A stretch of DNA of 64,000 nucleotides from Pseudomonadota bacterium (GTDB lineage: Bacteria > Pseudomonadota > Alphaproteobacteria > Caulobacterales > Caulobacteraceae), in contig JAEWJI010000012.1 of NCBI GenBank assembly GCA_023386645.1, positions 1-64,000 of the forward strand, read 5' to 3'. This document shows positions 44,611 through 52,678 of this stretch, piece by piece. Position 1 is the first letter of the stretch; each line of letters opens with the position of its first letter. The notes beneath the pieces were generated by a model that saw only the letters and a list, made by a program, of their open reading frames with translations, was not told the DNA's origin and did not search any database. The translations under genes and the position numbers were made by a program.

Positions 44611-44843
44611 TGAACCTCGATGCGATAGCTTTCGATCACCGTGTTGGCGAGCAGGGTCTCGCACATGCGTTTGACCTCGGCCTGGACATCGCCTTCGCCG
44701 GACCAGTCGAACTCGATCAGCTTGCCGACTCGCGCGTTGGCGATGCCGGTCCAGCCGAGGCCCTGAAGTGCGCCCTCGACCGCCTTGCCCTGAACGTCGA
44801 GCACACCCGGCTTCAGGAACACATGAACACTCACCTTCGACAT
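44607..44843 (-). CDS. purS: Phosphoribosylformylglycinamidine synthase subunit PurS
   Basis: 78 residues, the normal PurS size. It bridges PurL and PurQ in the FGAM synthase complex. Typical start SKVSVHVFLKPGVLDVQGKA and end NTVIESYRIEV. Its ATG overlaps the purC stop (TGATG) and its stop overlaps the next small gene, so all three are translationally coupled. Confidence 0.95.
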   Translation of the reverse strand: MSKVSVHVFLKPGVLDVQGKAVEGALQGLGWTGIANARVGKLIEFDWSGEGDVQAEVKRMCETLLANTVIESYRIEVQ

Positions 44844-45601
44844 CAGTGCAGCCCGCCCTGGATCACGGTCGGCATGTCCTTCATGATTCCGAGGCGTCGC
44901 GCCACCTCGGTGTAGCTCTCGATCACGGCGCCCAGATCGCGGCGGAAGCGGTCCTTGTCCAGCTTCTCGCCGGTGTTGGCGTCCCACAGGCGGCAGCTGT
45001 CCGGACTGATCTCGTCGGCCAGGATGACCCGGGCGAAATCGTTCTCCCACACCCGGCCGAACTCGATCTTGAAATCGACGAGCGTGATGCCGACCGCCCC
45101 GAACATCCCCGAAAGGTAGTCGTTCACCCGCACGGTCATGGCCAGGATGTCGTCGATCTCCTGGGTCGAGGCCCAGTTGAAGGCGGTGATGTGCTCTTCG
45201 GTCACCATCGGATCGTTGAGCTCGTCCTTCTTGTAATAGAATTCGATGATAGAGCGAGGCAGGGCGGTCCCTTCCTCGATGCCCAGGCGCTGGCTCAACG
45301 AGCCGGCGACGATGTTGCGGCAAACCACCTCGATCGGGATGATCTCGACTTCCCGGATCAGCTGCTCGCGCAGGTTCAGCCGCTTGATGAAGTGGTTTGT
45401 CACGCCGATGCCGTTCAGGCGCGACATGACGAACTCGGAGATGCGGTTGTTAATGACGCCTTTGCCCTCGAGCACTGCCTTCTTCTGGGCGTTGAAGGCG
45501 GTGGCGTCGTCCTTGAAGTACTGGATCAGGGTGCCGGGCTCGGGTCCTTCGTACAGGATCTTGGCCTTGCCCTCGTAGAGCTTCTTGCGCTTGGTGTTCA
45601 T
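44843..45601 (-). CDS. purC: SAICAR synthase
   Basis: 252 residues from the ATG at 45601. It joins CAIR and aspartate with ATP in step seven of purine synthesis. Family motifs: KLYEGKAKILYEG near the start, ATAFNAQKK, VVCRNIVAGSLSQRLG, and LVDFKIEFGR near residue 185. First gene of the purC-purS-small-protein unit. The leader contains a promoter-like element and a terminator-like hairpin, suggesting control by premature termination. Confidence 0.97.
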   Translation of the reverse strand: MNTKRKKLYEGKAKILYEGPEPGTLIQYFKDDATAFNAQKKAVLEGKGVINNRISEFVMSRLNGIGVTNHFIKRLNLREQLIREVEIIPIEVVCRNIVAGSLSQRLGIEEGTALPRSIIEFYYKKDELNDPMVTEEHITAFNWASTQEIDDILAMTVRVNDYLSGMFGAVGITLVDFKIEFGRVWENDFARVILADEISPDSCRLWDANTGEKLDKDRFRRDLGAVIESYTEVARRLGIMKDMPTVIQGGLH

Positions 45602-45638
45602 CTCGGGTCCCGAACGGGAAGGGGCGGGCGCCGGAAAC

Positions 45639-45673
45639 AAAAAACGCGCGGCCAGATCGGTCTGGGCGGCGCG
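45639..45673 (-). terminator. Terminator-like hairpin in the purC leader
   Basis: On the minus strand a GC-rich hairpin with core CCAGA-CCGA-TCTGG (extended by imperfect CGCGC arms, 45673-45645) is followed at once by TTTTTT (45644-45639), about 38 bases before the purC start. No minus-strand gene ends nearby, so it is best read as an attenuator in the purC message. No known riboswitch fold was recognised. Confidence 0.55.
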
Positions 45674-45710
45674 AGTTCGGCTTACGGCTGTCGGAATATC
45701 GGCGGCGTCA

Positions 45711-45738
45711 CCCTAGCCGATGCGGGCCTCCGACACAA
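45711..45738 (-). promoter_or_regulatory. Predicted purC promoter
   Basis: Minus strand TTGTGTC (45738-45732), 14-base spacer, GCTAGGG (45717-45711), close to the Caulobacter housekeeping consensus. It would give a leader of roughly 100 bases containing the hairpin at 45639-45673. Confidence 0.45.
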
Positions 45739-45849
45739 ACAGTCGCACCGTGGACACAAGCGCGAAGGCTGGTTGCGTTCGGCCAAGGGCGGTCTATAGA
45801 CGCTCCGCGGCGCCGTCCTGCTGGCCCGCCTACGGAGCTTTCGACGCCT

Positions 45850-46173
45850 ATGACGACCTTCGACGATCGGGAAAAGGGCTTTGAGTCCAAATACGCCCTC
45901 GATCAGGAACAGGAGTTCAAGGCGGTCGCCCGGCGCAACAAGCTGCTGGGCCTGTGGGCGGCCGAGAAGATGGGCCTGTCGTCCGAGAGCGCGGATCAAT
46001 ACGCCGCCGCCGTCGTGCGCGCCGACTTCGAACAGCCGGGCGAGGAAGACGTCTTCCGGAAGATCGACCAGGACTTCAAGGGCGCCGGCCTGACGGTGTC
46101 CGAAGGCGAGATCCGCTCCAAAATGGACGAACTGGGCTCCGTCGCCCGCGACCAGATTCGCGCCGGCGAATAG
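45850..46173 (+). CDS. DUF1476 protein, F1FO-ATPase zeta inhibitor subunit
   Basis: 107 residues, highly charged and helical. TTFDDREKGFESKYALDQEQ at the N-terminus and ARRNKLLGLWAAEKMGL are hallmarks of DUF1476. In Paracoccus this family is the zeta subunit, which inserts its N-terminus into F1-ATPase to block wasteful ATP hydrolysis. It is cytoplasmic, at the inner membrane. The gene diverges from purC, and a strong hairpin follows the stop. The family is firm; inhibitor strength varies among species. Confidence 0.93.
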   Translation: MTTFDDREKGFESKYALDQEQEFKAVARRNKLLGLWAAEKMGLSSESADQYAAAVVRADFEQPGEEDVFRKIDQDFKGAGLTVSEGEIRSKMDELGSVARDQIRAGE

Positions 46174-46202
46174 CAATCCGCGCCTGGAAAGCGGCCACGA
46201 AA

Positions 46203-46233
46203 AAGGGCCGCACCGGGGGAATGTGCGGCCCTT
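46203..46233. terminator. Bidirectional terminator after DUF1476
   Basis: A perfect 11-base stem, AAGGGCCGCAC and GTGCGGCCCTT, with a 9-base loop between convergent genes. On the minus strand it is followed by a run of Ts. Confidence 0.85.
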
Positions 46234-46287
46234 CGTGCGGGACGTATCGGGGGGAAGCCGTCCAGCGTTTTGCGTCTGTGCGCACTG

Positions 46288-46893
46288 TCAGAATGCGGCT
46301 CCGCGAATTTGGTTCGGCGCCAGGACGAAATTAATTTCGTGGACCACTCCGTTGCCTGAAAGCGCGTCGGGCACCTCGATCCGCGCCTGCTGGCCACCTT
46401 CATCAATCAGGCTGACCGAGCCATCCAGATTGGTCCGCGCCGTCAGCTTTCCGCCCTGGACGGTGGGCAGGTCCAGCGAACCGCCATTGGCTTGAGCCCG
46501 CGTCGCGAGCTCGCCGATGGTCAGGCGACCGGGAACGATGTGGTAGCCGAGCCAGGCGATGAGGTCGTTCCGGCGTTCCGGAGTGGACATCTCCTGCCGG
46601 GTGGAGGCCGGGATCTGCTCGAACGCGGCGTTTTGCGGGGCGAACAGCGTATAGGGCCCGTCGGACATCAACGTGCGATCCAGCCCCGCCTGCTGCAGCG
46701 CGCTGACCAGGGTGGTGAGTTCGGCGCGCCTCGCGATCGCATCCATGGTCCGCGCAGGAGCAGCCTGTGTGGCTCCAGGCGCGGGCTGGTTGGGAGCGTC
46801 TCGCGGAGCGGGCGGCCGCGCGTCGGAATCTCGGTCGCAACCGGAGACGCTGATCATGAAGGCGGCGGCGATGAAGGAGAAAGGCCGGTTCAT
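46288..46893 (-). CDS. Fasciclin-domain lipoprotein
   Basis: 201 residues. A lipoprotein signal with lipobox ISVSGC (cysteine about residue 19), a proline/alanine-rich linker, then one fasciclin (FAS1) domain from about 50: TTLVSALQQAGLDRTLMSDG, YTLFAPQNAAFEQIP, GYHIVPGR and NGVVHEINFVLAP. Likely anchored to the outer membrane; FAS1 domains mediate adhesion or protein contact. A second FAS1 protein lies at 57277-58365. Confidence 0.88.
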   Translation of the reverse strand: MNRPFSFIAAAFMISVSGCDRDSDARPPAPRDAPNQPAPGATQAAPARTMDAIARRAELTTLVSALQQAGLDRTLMSDGPYTLFAPQNAAFEQIPASTRQEMSTPERRNDLIAWLGYHIVPGRLTIGELATRAQANGGSLDLPTVQGGKLTARTNLDGSVSLIDEGGQQARIEVPDALSGNGVVHEINFVLAPNQIRGAAF

Positions 46894-46930
46894 GGAACCG
46901 AAACGCGGCGGTGCGCTAAAGGCGCCCTCT

Positions 46931-47656
46931 TCATGCGACGGGGGGGTCGTCGCGCATCCATCCGGTGATCGATAGTCGTGGCTCCCCGGCGTAGGGGGCG
47001 ACGGGCGCGACCGAATGCCACTGGGGGGTGCGGAAGACGGTCAGCATGTTGAACCTGGGCGTCAGTCCCCGGATGATTTCGCCCTCGGGATCGTGGAACA
47101 GCAGCTGCCCACCCCAGTCCGGCCGCCAGTCCTTGGTGAGCCCGAGCGTATACGCCGCGCGCCGTTCGCCGACGCCTGTGTCGTCATGCAGGGTCAGGAA
47201 GTCGCCAGGGCGATAGAGGGTGGCCTGGGCATCGATTTTGGTCAGGGTTTCGCCGGTCAGAGCCTCGGCGAAGTCGAGCCATTCCCGTCCGTTCATCAGC
47301 TCGACCAGCCTGTGCGTGGGGTGGTCGGGTTCGCGGCCCGCTAGCAGCGCCTCGATGATCGGATAGGCGAGGTAGCTGAAGGAAAATCCGGACCGGGCCC
47401 GGGTCAGCGCGTCGGAGACGAGCCGTGTCATGCCCTCGCGTCCGAGCTTTTCGATCTCTCCCGGCGCGATCCACTGGCCGGAGCCCGCCTCGCCGGGCAG
47501 CGACAGGCCCCAGGGTGTCGCCTTCAGAAGGGCTTGGGCGAGCGCCTGCGCCGCTTCCGGCTCCAGCACGTTCGGCACCTGAACCCAGCCGTGGCGGGCA
47601 TAAGCCTCGGCGAAAGGACGGAGATCGAGGCCGTGGCGCAGGCGGATTTCAGTCAT
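46931..47656 (-). CDS. 2-oxoglutarate/Fe(II)-dependent oxygenase, prolyl-hydroxylase type
   Basis: 241 residues from the ATG at 47656, overlapping the purB stop by eight bases. The double-stranded beta-helix core shows the iron ligands His-x-Asp in FLTLHDDTGVGERRA, the distal His in PQWHSVAPV and the co-substrate Arg in RLSITGWMR. It resembles the Tpa1/Ofd1-like prolyl hydroxylases that modify ribosomal or regulatory proteins. Coupling to purB is unusual and suggests co-expression. Confidence 0.85.
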   Translation of the reverse strand: MTEIRLRHGLDLRPFAEAYARHGWVQVPNVLEPEAAQALAQALLKATPWGLSLPGEAGSGQWIAPGEIEKLGREGMTRLVSDALTRARSGFSFSYLAYPIIEALLAGREPDHPTHRLVELMNGREWLDFAEALTGETLTKIDAQATLYRPGDFLTLHDDTGVGERRAAYTLGLTKDWRPDWGGQLLFHDPEGEIIRGLTPRFNMLTVFRTPQWHSVAPVAPYAGEPRLSITGWMRDDPPVA

Positions 47657-48956
47657 GGGTCGGACCGAACACCCGGGCGAACACGGTATCCACGTGCTTG
47701 GTGTGATAGCCGGTGTCGAAAAGGGCCTCGAGATCGGCGTCGGGGACAATGACCTCGGGGTCGGCCTTGAGGAAGGCCAGGAAGTCGCCTTCGCCGCGCC
47801 AGACCTTCATCGCGTTGCGCTGGACCGCCGCGTAGGAATCCTCGCGCGAGACGCCAGCCTGGGTCAGGGCCAGCAGGACCCGCTGCGAATGGACGAGGCC
47901 GCCCAGCCGGTCCAGATTCTTCGCCATGTTCTCGGGATAGACCACGAGACGCTCAATGACCCCGGCGAGGCGATGCAGGGCGAAGTCCAGGTGGATGGTG
48001 GCGTCTGGCCCGATTCCTCGCTCCACCGAGGAATGGCTGATGTCCCGCTCGTGCCAGAGGGCGACGTTCTCCATGGCGGGAACGACCGCGGAGCGGACGA
48101 GGCGGGCGAGGCCGGTCAGGTTCTCGGTCAGGATCGGATTGCGCTTGTGCGGCATGGCCGACGAGCCTTTCTGACCCTTGTCGAAGAACTCCTCCGCTTC
48201 CAGCACCTCGGTGCGCTGCAGGTGGCGGATCTCGGTGGCCAGCCGCTCGATTGACGAGGCCACCACGCCCAGGGCCGCGAAGTAGGCGGCATGGCGGTCG
48301 CGGGGAATGACCTGGGTCGAAACCGGCTCGACCTGAAGCCCCATCTGCTCGGCTACGTAATCCTCCACCGCCGGGTCTACGTTGGCGAAGGTGCCGACGG
48401 CGCCGGAGATGGCGCAGGTGGCGATTTCCTCTCGAGCGGTCACGAGGCGGCGCCGCGCTCGCTGGAACTCGGCGTGGAAACCCGCCAGCTTCAGGCCGAA
48501 GGTCACGGGCTCGGCGTGGATCCCGTGGCTGCGGCCGACCTGGGGCGCGAACTTGTGCTCGCGCGCCCGGGCCTCGAGCGCCGTCAGGACGCGGTCGACG
48601 CCAGTCAGAAGCAGGTCGGTTGATCGCGCCAGCTGGACCGCGAAACAGGTGTCGAGGACGTCCGAACTGGTCATGCCCTGGTGCAGGAAGCGCGCCTCCT
48701 CGCCCACGACCTCGGCGACATGGGTCAGGAAGGCGATGACGTCGTGCTTGGTCGTGCGTTCGATCTCGTCGATGCGGTCGCTGTCCCAGGCGGCGTCGCG
48801 GCCCTTGGCCCAGATGGCGTCGGCCGCGGCTTGGGGGATGATCCCCAGTTCGGCCATCTTGGTCGCCGCGTGGGCCTCGATCTCAAACCAGATCCTGTAC
48901 TTGGTTTCCGACGACCAGATGGCGACGGCTTCGGGGCGGGCGTAGCGGCTGATCAT
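47649..48956 (-). CDS. purB: Adenylosuccinate lyase
   Basis: 435 residues. It cleaves adenylosuccinate and SAICAR to fumarate plus AMP or AICAR. The fumarase-superfamily signature GSSAMPHKRNP is near residue 265, and the catalytic histidine regions (EKTKHDVIAF-like ERTTKHDVIAF near 65 and RSHGIHAEP near 140) are present. Tetrameric in the family. An oxygenase gene is coupled downstream. It is the farthest member of the purine genes clustered in this window. Confidence 0.97.
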   Translation of the reverse strand: MISRYARPEAVAIWSSETKYRIWFEIEAHAATKMAELGIIPQAAADAIWAKGRDAAWDSDRIDEIERTTKHDVIAFLTHVAEVVGEEARFLHQGMTSSDVLDTCFAVQLARSTDLLLTGVDRVLTALEARAREHKFAPQVGRSHGIHAEPVTFGLKLAGFHAEFQRARRRLVTAREEIATCAISGAVGTFANVDPAVEDYVAEQMGLQVEPVSTQVIPRDRHAAYFAALGVVASSIERLATEIRHLQRTEVLEAEEFFDKGQKGSSAMPHKRNPILTENLTGLARLVRSAVVPAMENVALWHERDISHSSVERGIGPDATIHLDFALHRLAGVIERLVVYPENMAKNLDRLGGLVHSQRVLLALTQAGVSREDSYAAVQRNAMKVWRGEGDFLAFLKADPEVIVPDADLEALFDTGYHTKHVDTVFARVFGPTHD

Positions 48957-49059
48957 GGACGGTGCGTGTCGGGCGAGGCGCCCGTCGAGTCAAGGCGAGC
49001 GGCGATTGACGGCCGCTGTCGCCCCCGGCACAGCTTGGCCGCACGTCAGGAGGCTGGCC

Positions 49060-49737
49060 ATGGAACTGATCATCGGCAATCAGGAGTTCTCGACCTGGTC
49101 GCTCCGGCCGTGGCTGGTCTTGAAGCGCTGCGGGGCGGAGTTCAGCCTGACCGAGGTCGCCCTTTATGGCGGCGACTGGAAGGAGCGGCTGGCCGAGGTG
49201 TCGCCGTCCGGCAAGGTTCCGCTCTTGAAGGTCGATGGCGAGACGATCTGGGATTCGCTGGCCATCGCGGTGTGGTGCGCCGAGCGGTTCCCGCAGGCGC
49301 GTCTGTGGCCTGCCGACGAGAAGGCCCGGTGGGCGGCGCGGTCGGTGGCCTGTGAGATGCACTCCGGCTTCATCGGGCTGCGCACCGAATGCAGCATGGG
49401 GCCGGATGCAGAGGGCGTGATCCACACCATGGTCGGGCCGGACCGGGCCCCGCCGCCCGGGGACGAGGCGACCCTGGGCGATATTCAAAGGATCGTGGAG
49501 ATCTGGCGCGAGATGCGCGGGCGGTTCGGGGCCGGCGGTCCCTACCTGTTCGGCGAGTGGTCCATTCCAGACGCGTTCTTCACGCCGGTGGCGGCGCGGT
49601 TCCGGCACTATCAGGTCGATCTGACGCGGTTCGGGGACGCGGATGGCGTGGCCCAAACCTATGCCGAGGCCCTGCTGCAACAGCCGGACTTCCTCGAATG
49701 GTCCCGGCAGGCGCTGGCGAAACCGTCGCGATCCTGA
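49060..49737 (+). CDS. Glutathione S-transferase family protein
   Basis: 225 residues from the ATG at 49060, preceded by CAGGAGG. An N-terminal thioredoxin-fold domain (IGNQEFSTWSLRPWLVLKRC, SGKVPLLKVDGETIWDSLAI, with the cis-proline and the glutathione-binding Asp-Ser) and a helical C-terminal domain. The substrate is unknown. It diverges from purB. Confidence 0.92.
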   Translation: MELIIGNQEFSTWSLRPWLVLKRCGAEFSLTEVALYGGDWKERLAEVSPSGKVPLLKVDGETIWDSLAIAVWCAERFPQARLWPADEKARWAARSVACEMHSGFIGLRTECSMGPDAEGVIHTMVGPDRAPPPGDEATLGDIQRIVEIWREMRGRFGAGGPYLFGEWSIPDAFFTPVAARFRHYQVDLTRFGDADGVAQTYAEALLQQPDFLEWSRQALAKPSRS

Positions 49738-49823
49738 CCCCTCGTTAAGCACGCGCGAGAACGTCGGTTTAAGTCGAGGCCCTTAGTCTGGCTGGATCGC
49801 GTACGGCGGCGAACGAGGTCAGC

Positions 49824-49946
49824 ATGTCCCAACCCGTCGAACCCCGCGTTGCAGAGGCGGCGCCGGCCCGGCCGTTGCTCACCGGCACGCTGGCCCTCGT
49901 GGTCGGCTGCTGCCTGCTGGCGTCGCTGCTGATGAGCCTGCTGTAA
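49824..49946 (+). CDS. 40-residue single-helix membrane protein
   Basis: From the ATG at 49824 (GAGG upstream) a proline/alanine-rich start (SQPVEPRVAEAAPARP) leads into one hydrophobic helix (LTGTLALVVGCCLLASLLMS). No family is recognised. The codon pattern and ribosome-binding site make it plausible. Confidence 0.5.
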   Translation: MSQPVEPRVAEAAPARPLLTGTLALVVGCCLLASLLMSLL

Positions 49947-50007
49947 ACCTCGCACAGCGAGGCGCCCTGCCGGCCCGAAGCATTGCTGCGGCCGCGCGCA
50001 GCCCTAT

Positions 50008-51717
50008 TCAGCCCGCGACGGGTCTAACCTCGGCGATCACGACCGGCCCCGGCTGGGCGGGCGGGCGATAGTCCAGGCTCAGAGGCACGGCGGTCGCGCC
50101 GAAAGCCACCGCATCCAGGGTGTGCAGCGCTCCGCCCATCAGGCGTTGGTAGATCCAGTAGGCCGCCACGACCTTCTCGACGTAGTCACGGGCCTGAGGC
50201 ACGTCGATGGTCTCGATCAGCAGCAGGGGGTCGGCGTCCTGGCCGAGCTTGCGCACGGCGTTGACCATCGGCCCGGGGCCGGCGTTGTACGACGCCGCCG
50301 CCCGCAAAAGGTCGCCATTGATGGCCGGGAGCGCCAGGACCTTGTTGACGTAGGCCTGGCCAAGCCGCGCGTTGACCGCCGGTTGGAGCAGCCGCTCGGG
50401 GGTGGTGACGAAACCGCGATCCCCGCTTAGCTCCGCCGCCGTGGTCGGCATCACCTGCATCAGGCCATAGGCGCCCACTGCTGAACGGGCCGAGGCGTTG
50501 AAGTTTGTTTCCTTGCGAGCGATCGCATAGACCAAGGCCCGCTCGATCGTATAGCCGCCGTCCGGGGCGATCTCAGGCATAGGAAACTGCGATGCGTCGA
50601 TACGCGTCAGATCGGTCGTAGAGCCCAACACCCGGGGCCCGATGACGCGGGCCAGACCGTTCCACATCCGGCGCGCGGAATCGGTCATCGCGGTGCGGAC
50701 GCCGGCGACCAATTCGTCACGGGCCTCCGTGCGGCGTCCGACCTCATAATAGGCCAGGGTGCGCCTGGCGCGGGGGTCGGAGCGGACGAAGGCCTCCAAC
50801 TCGCGCGCGTCGATCGCGGGTTCGTCGACGTTCAGGGAAGCGGTCTGGAAACGCGCGTCGTAAGGGACGGGGCCCTGGTTCACGATCTCCGGTTCGCGGC
50901 CCAGCTGACGCAGGGCGATCTGACCGTAGAAGGTGACGGGCCAACGGGCGGCGAGTTCGAGAAACTCCACGATACGGTCCTGGCGACCGGAGCGGCCGGC
51001 GGCCCGGGCGGCCCACAGGCCGGCCCCGGCGCGGACCCAGGGGTCTTCCGTGGGGTCGTTGGCCACGCGCTCGAAGGCGCGGAAGGAATCGGAGAATTCG
51101 TTCAGTCGCCAAGCGGCCAGGCCCGCCGTCCACCAGTCGCCGATGTCGATGCCCGCCTGATAGGCACCGGCCAGGTCGTCGTTGTTCAGGGCGATGCGGG
51201 CGGTCTTGGACGGATCGTTCGGGTCAGCGCCGCCGCCAGCGGCCGCCACTCGCGACCATGTGCGGCCGCTGAGGCCCGCGGGGCGGCGCGGCTCGGCGGC
51301 TCCGTCGGGGCGACGACGGAGTGCGAGGTTGTAGACGCGCGGGGCGCACGGCAGGTCGGAATAGTCCTCCAACCAGGCCGCAAGCTCCTCATAGGTGGCG
51401 GTGTAGTCCGCGTGGAACAGCCGTTCGAACTCGACCTGGCCCAGCAGGACCCGGTCCTGGGCCTGACGGGCCGAAGCGCGGGCCGCATCCAGGTCGCCGC
51501 GCCGCAGGGCGTCGAAGGCGGTGGTGTAGTTCAGGCGATCGGCCGGGCTCAGGGCGCGCAGGCCGTCGGTCTCGATGGCGCCACCCGGGAAAGGCTCGCT
51601 GGCGTGAGCCATGCTCGAGGCCCCGACGAGCACGGCGAGCGTCACCGCCAGGGTGCGCAGGCGGGAAGCGGATCCCGGACGGATAGCTGGCAACGGCGGC
51701 CCCCTCGTGCTGCGCAT
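50008..51717 (-). CDS. Soluble lytic murein transglycosylase
   Basis: 569 residues with a signal peptide ending near SSMAHA. A long superhelical N-terminal region (about 60-400) precedes an SLT domain whose catalytic Glu lies in ALVYAIARKETNFNASA, followed by GAYGLMQVMPTTA and AAASYNAGPGPM. This is the Slt70 layout: it cleaves the MurNAc-GlcNAc bond with 1,6-anhydro product in the periplasm for wall turnover. Confidence 0.93.
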   Translation of the reverse strand: MRSTRGPPLPAIRPGSASRLRTLAVTLAVLVGASSMAHASEPFPGGAIETDGLRALSPADRLNYTTAFDALRRGDLDAARASARQAQDRVLLGQVEFERLFHADYTATYEELAAWLEDYSDLPCAPRVYNLALRRRPDGAAEPRRPAGLSGRTWSRVAAAGGGADPNDPSKTARIALNNDDLAGAYQAGIDIGDWWTAGLAAWRLNEFSDSFRAFERVANDPTEDPWVRAGAGLWAARAAGRSGRQDRIVEFLELAARWPVTFYGQIALRQLGREPEIVNQGPVPYDARFQTASLNVDEPAIDARELEAFVRSDPRARRTLAYYEVGRRTEARDELVAGVRTAMTDSARRMWNGLARVIGPRVLGSTTDLTRIDASQFPMPEIAPDGGYTIERALVYAIARKETNFNASARSAVGAYGLMQVMPTTAAELSGDRGFVTTPERLLQPAVNARLGQAYVNKVLALPAINGDLLRAAASYNAGPGPMVNAVRKLGQDADPLLLIETIDVPQARDYVEKVVAAYWIYQRLMGGALHTLDAVAFGATAVPLSLDYRPPAQPGPVVIAEVRPVAG

Positions 51718-51812
51718 CCGCCGTCTCGATTCGGATCGGTGCGCGGTCTTCGATCGGTCGTCAGCCGGGAAGTATGCCCGACGGGCCCTGAATCTTCAAT
51801 GAAGGCGCCTTT

Positions 51813-52604
51813 TCAATGACCGGGAGGGCCGAGCCGTGCGGACAGCGCCAGCAGGTCGGCCCAGGCCTGACGCTTGGCCAGGGGCTGGCGCAGCAGGAAT
51901 GCGGGGTTGAGGGTCACGAGGGCGGGGGCGGAGACGCCGCCCTCCGAAAGCCGCCACTCGCGCCACTGACCCCTGAGCGCCGCCAGCGGCTCGGTCGCGC
52001 CCAGCACGGCGCGGGCGGGCGCCGCGCCCAGCAGGAGCACGGCCTTGGGCTGAAGCAGAGCCAGAGCGCGCTCCACGTATGGAAGACAGGCGACCTGCTC
52101 CTCTGGCGCGGCTGGCCTGTCACCAGGCGGGCGCCAGAACACCGAGTTCATCCGCCAGGCGCGGTCCTTCAGTCCCGCGGCGGCCAGGGCCGTGTCGAGC
52201 AGCCTTCCGGCCGGGCCATCGAACACCTGGCCGCTTTGGTCCTCCTCGGGGCCGGGGGCGGCGCCGATGATCAGCAGGTCAGCCTCGTCCGGCCCGGCGC
52301 CCACGACCGCGCGCCGGGCGCCCTGACGCTTCAGCCCGCAACCATCAAAGGCTGTCGCCGCCTCGATCAGCGCTTGCAGCGTCGTGGCGGCCGCCGCCGC
52401 GTGGTGAGCTTCTTCGGCGCAGGCATGGGCGTCGGGCGCCGGCGCCACGGCAGCGGTCGCCTTCAGCACCGCCGTTCGGGCCGGGGGCAGGGCGACCAGG
52501 GTCCGATCGACGGGCATGTCTTCGAAACAGGCGTCGACCCCCGCATCGCGCCAGAAGGCGAGCAGGCTCTCGATCTCGGCGGGGGTCCTGGCCTGAGGCG
52601 TCAC
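51813..52604 (-). CDS. Uracil-DNA glycosylase-like protein, family 4 type
   Basis: 263 residues if a GTG at 52604 is the start (a GTG at 52658 is an alternative; AGGAGG near 52640 fits neither perfectly). The UDG fold is clear: DLLIIGAAPGPEEDQSG, VFDGPAGRLLDTALAAAG, NSVFWRPPGDRP, LNPAFLLRQPLAKRQAW. Compared with the usual GEAPG and HPxxLLR motifs, Glu is Ala and His is Asn. It may be a divergent or less active enzyme excising deaminated or damaged bases. It diverges from the ETF-QO gene. Confidence 0.85.
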   Translation of the reverse strand: MTPQARTPAEIESLLAFWRDAGVDACFEDMPVDRTLVALPPARTAVLKATAAVAPAPDAHACAEEAHHAAAAATTLQALIEAATAFDGCGLKRQGARRAVVGAGPDEADLLIIGAAPGPEEDQSGQVFDGPAGRLLDTALAAAGLKDRAWRMNSVFWRPPGDRPAAPEEQVACLPYVERALALLQPKAVLLLGAAPARAVLGATEPLAALRGQWREWRLSEGGVSAPALVTLNPAFLLRQPLAKRQAWADLLALSARLGPPGH

Positions 52605-52678
52605 CCCTTCGGGATAAGCCTTGACCGCCCGTGCGTCACCTCCTGATAAGCGAAGCACACGACGCGCGAGGAGAAGGC

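Noticed and set aside
45602..45849. Purine or ZTP riboswitch before purC
   Set aside because: I could not find the conserved ZTP core (CCGCCUGGGC-type) or purine junction in the leader; only a hairpin with T-tract is supported.
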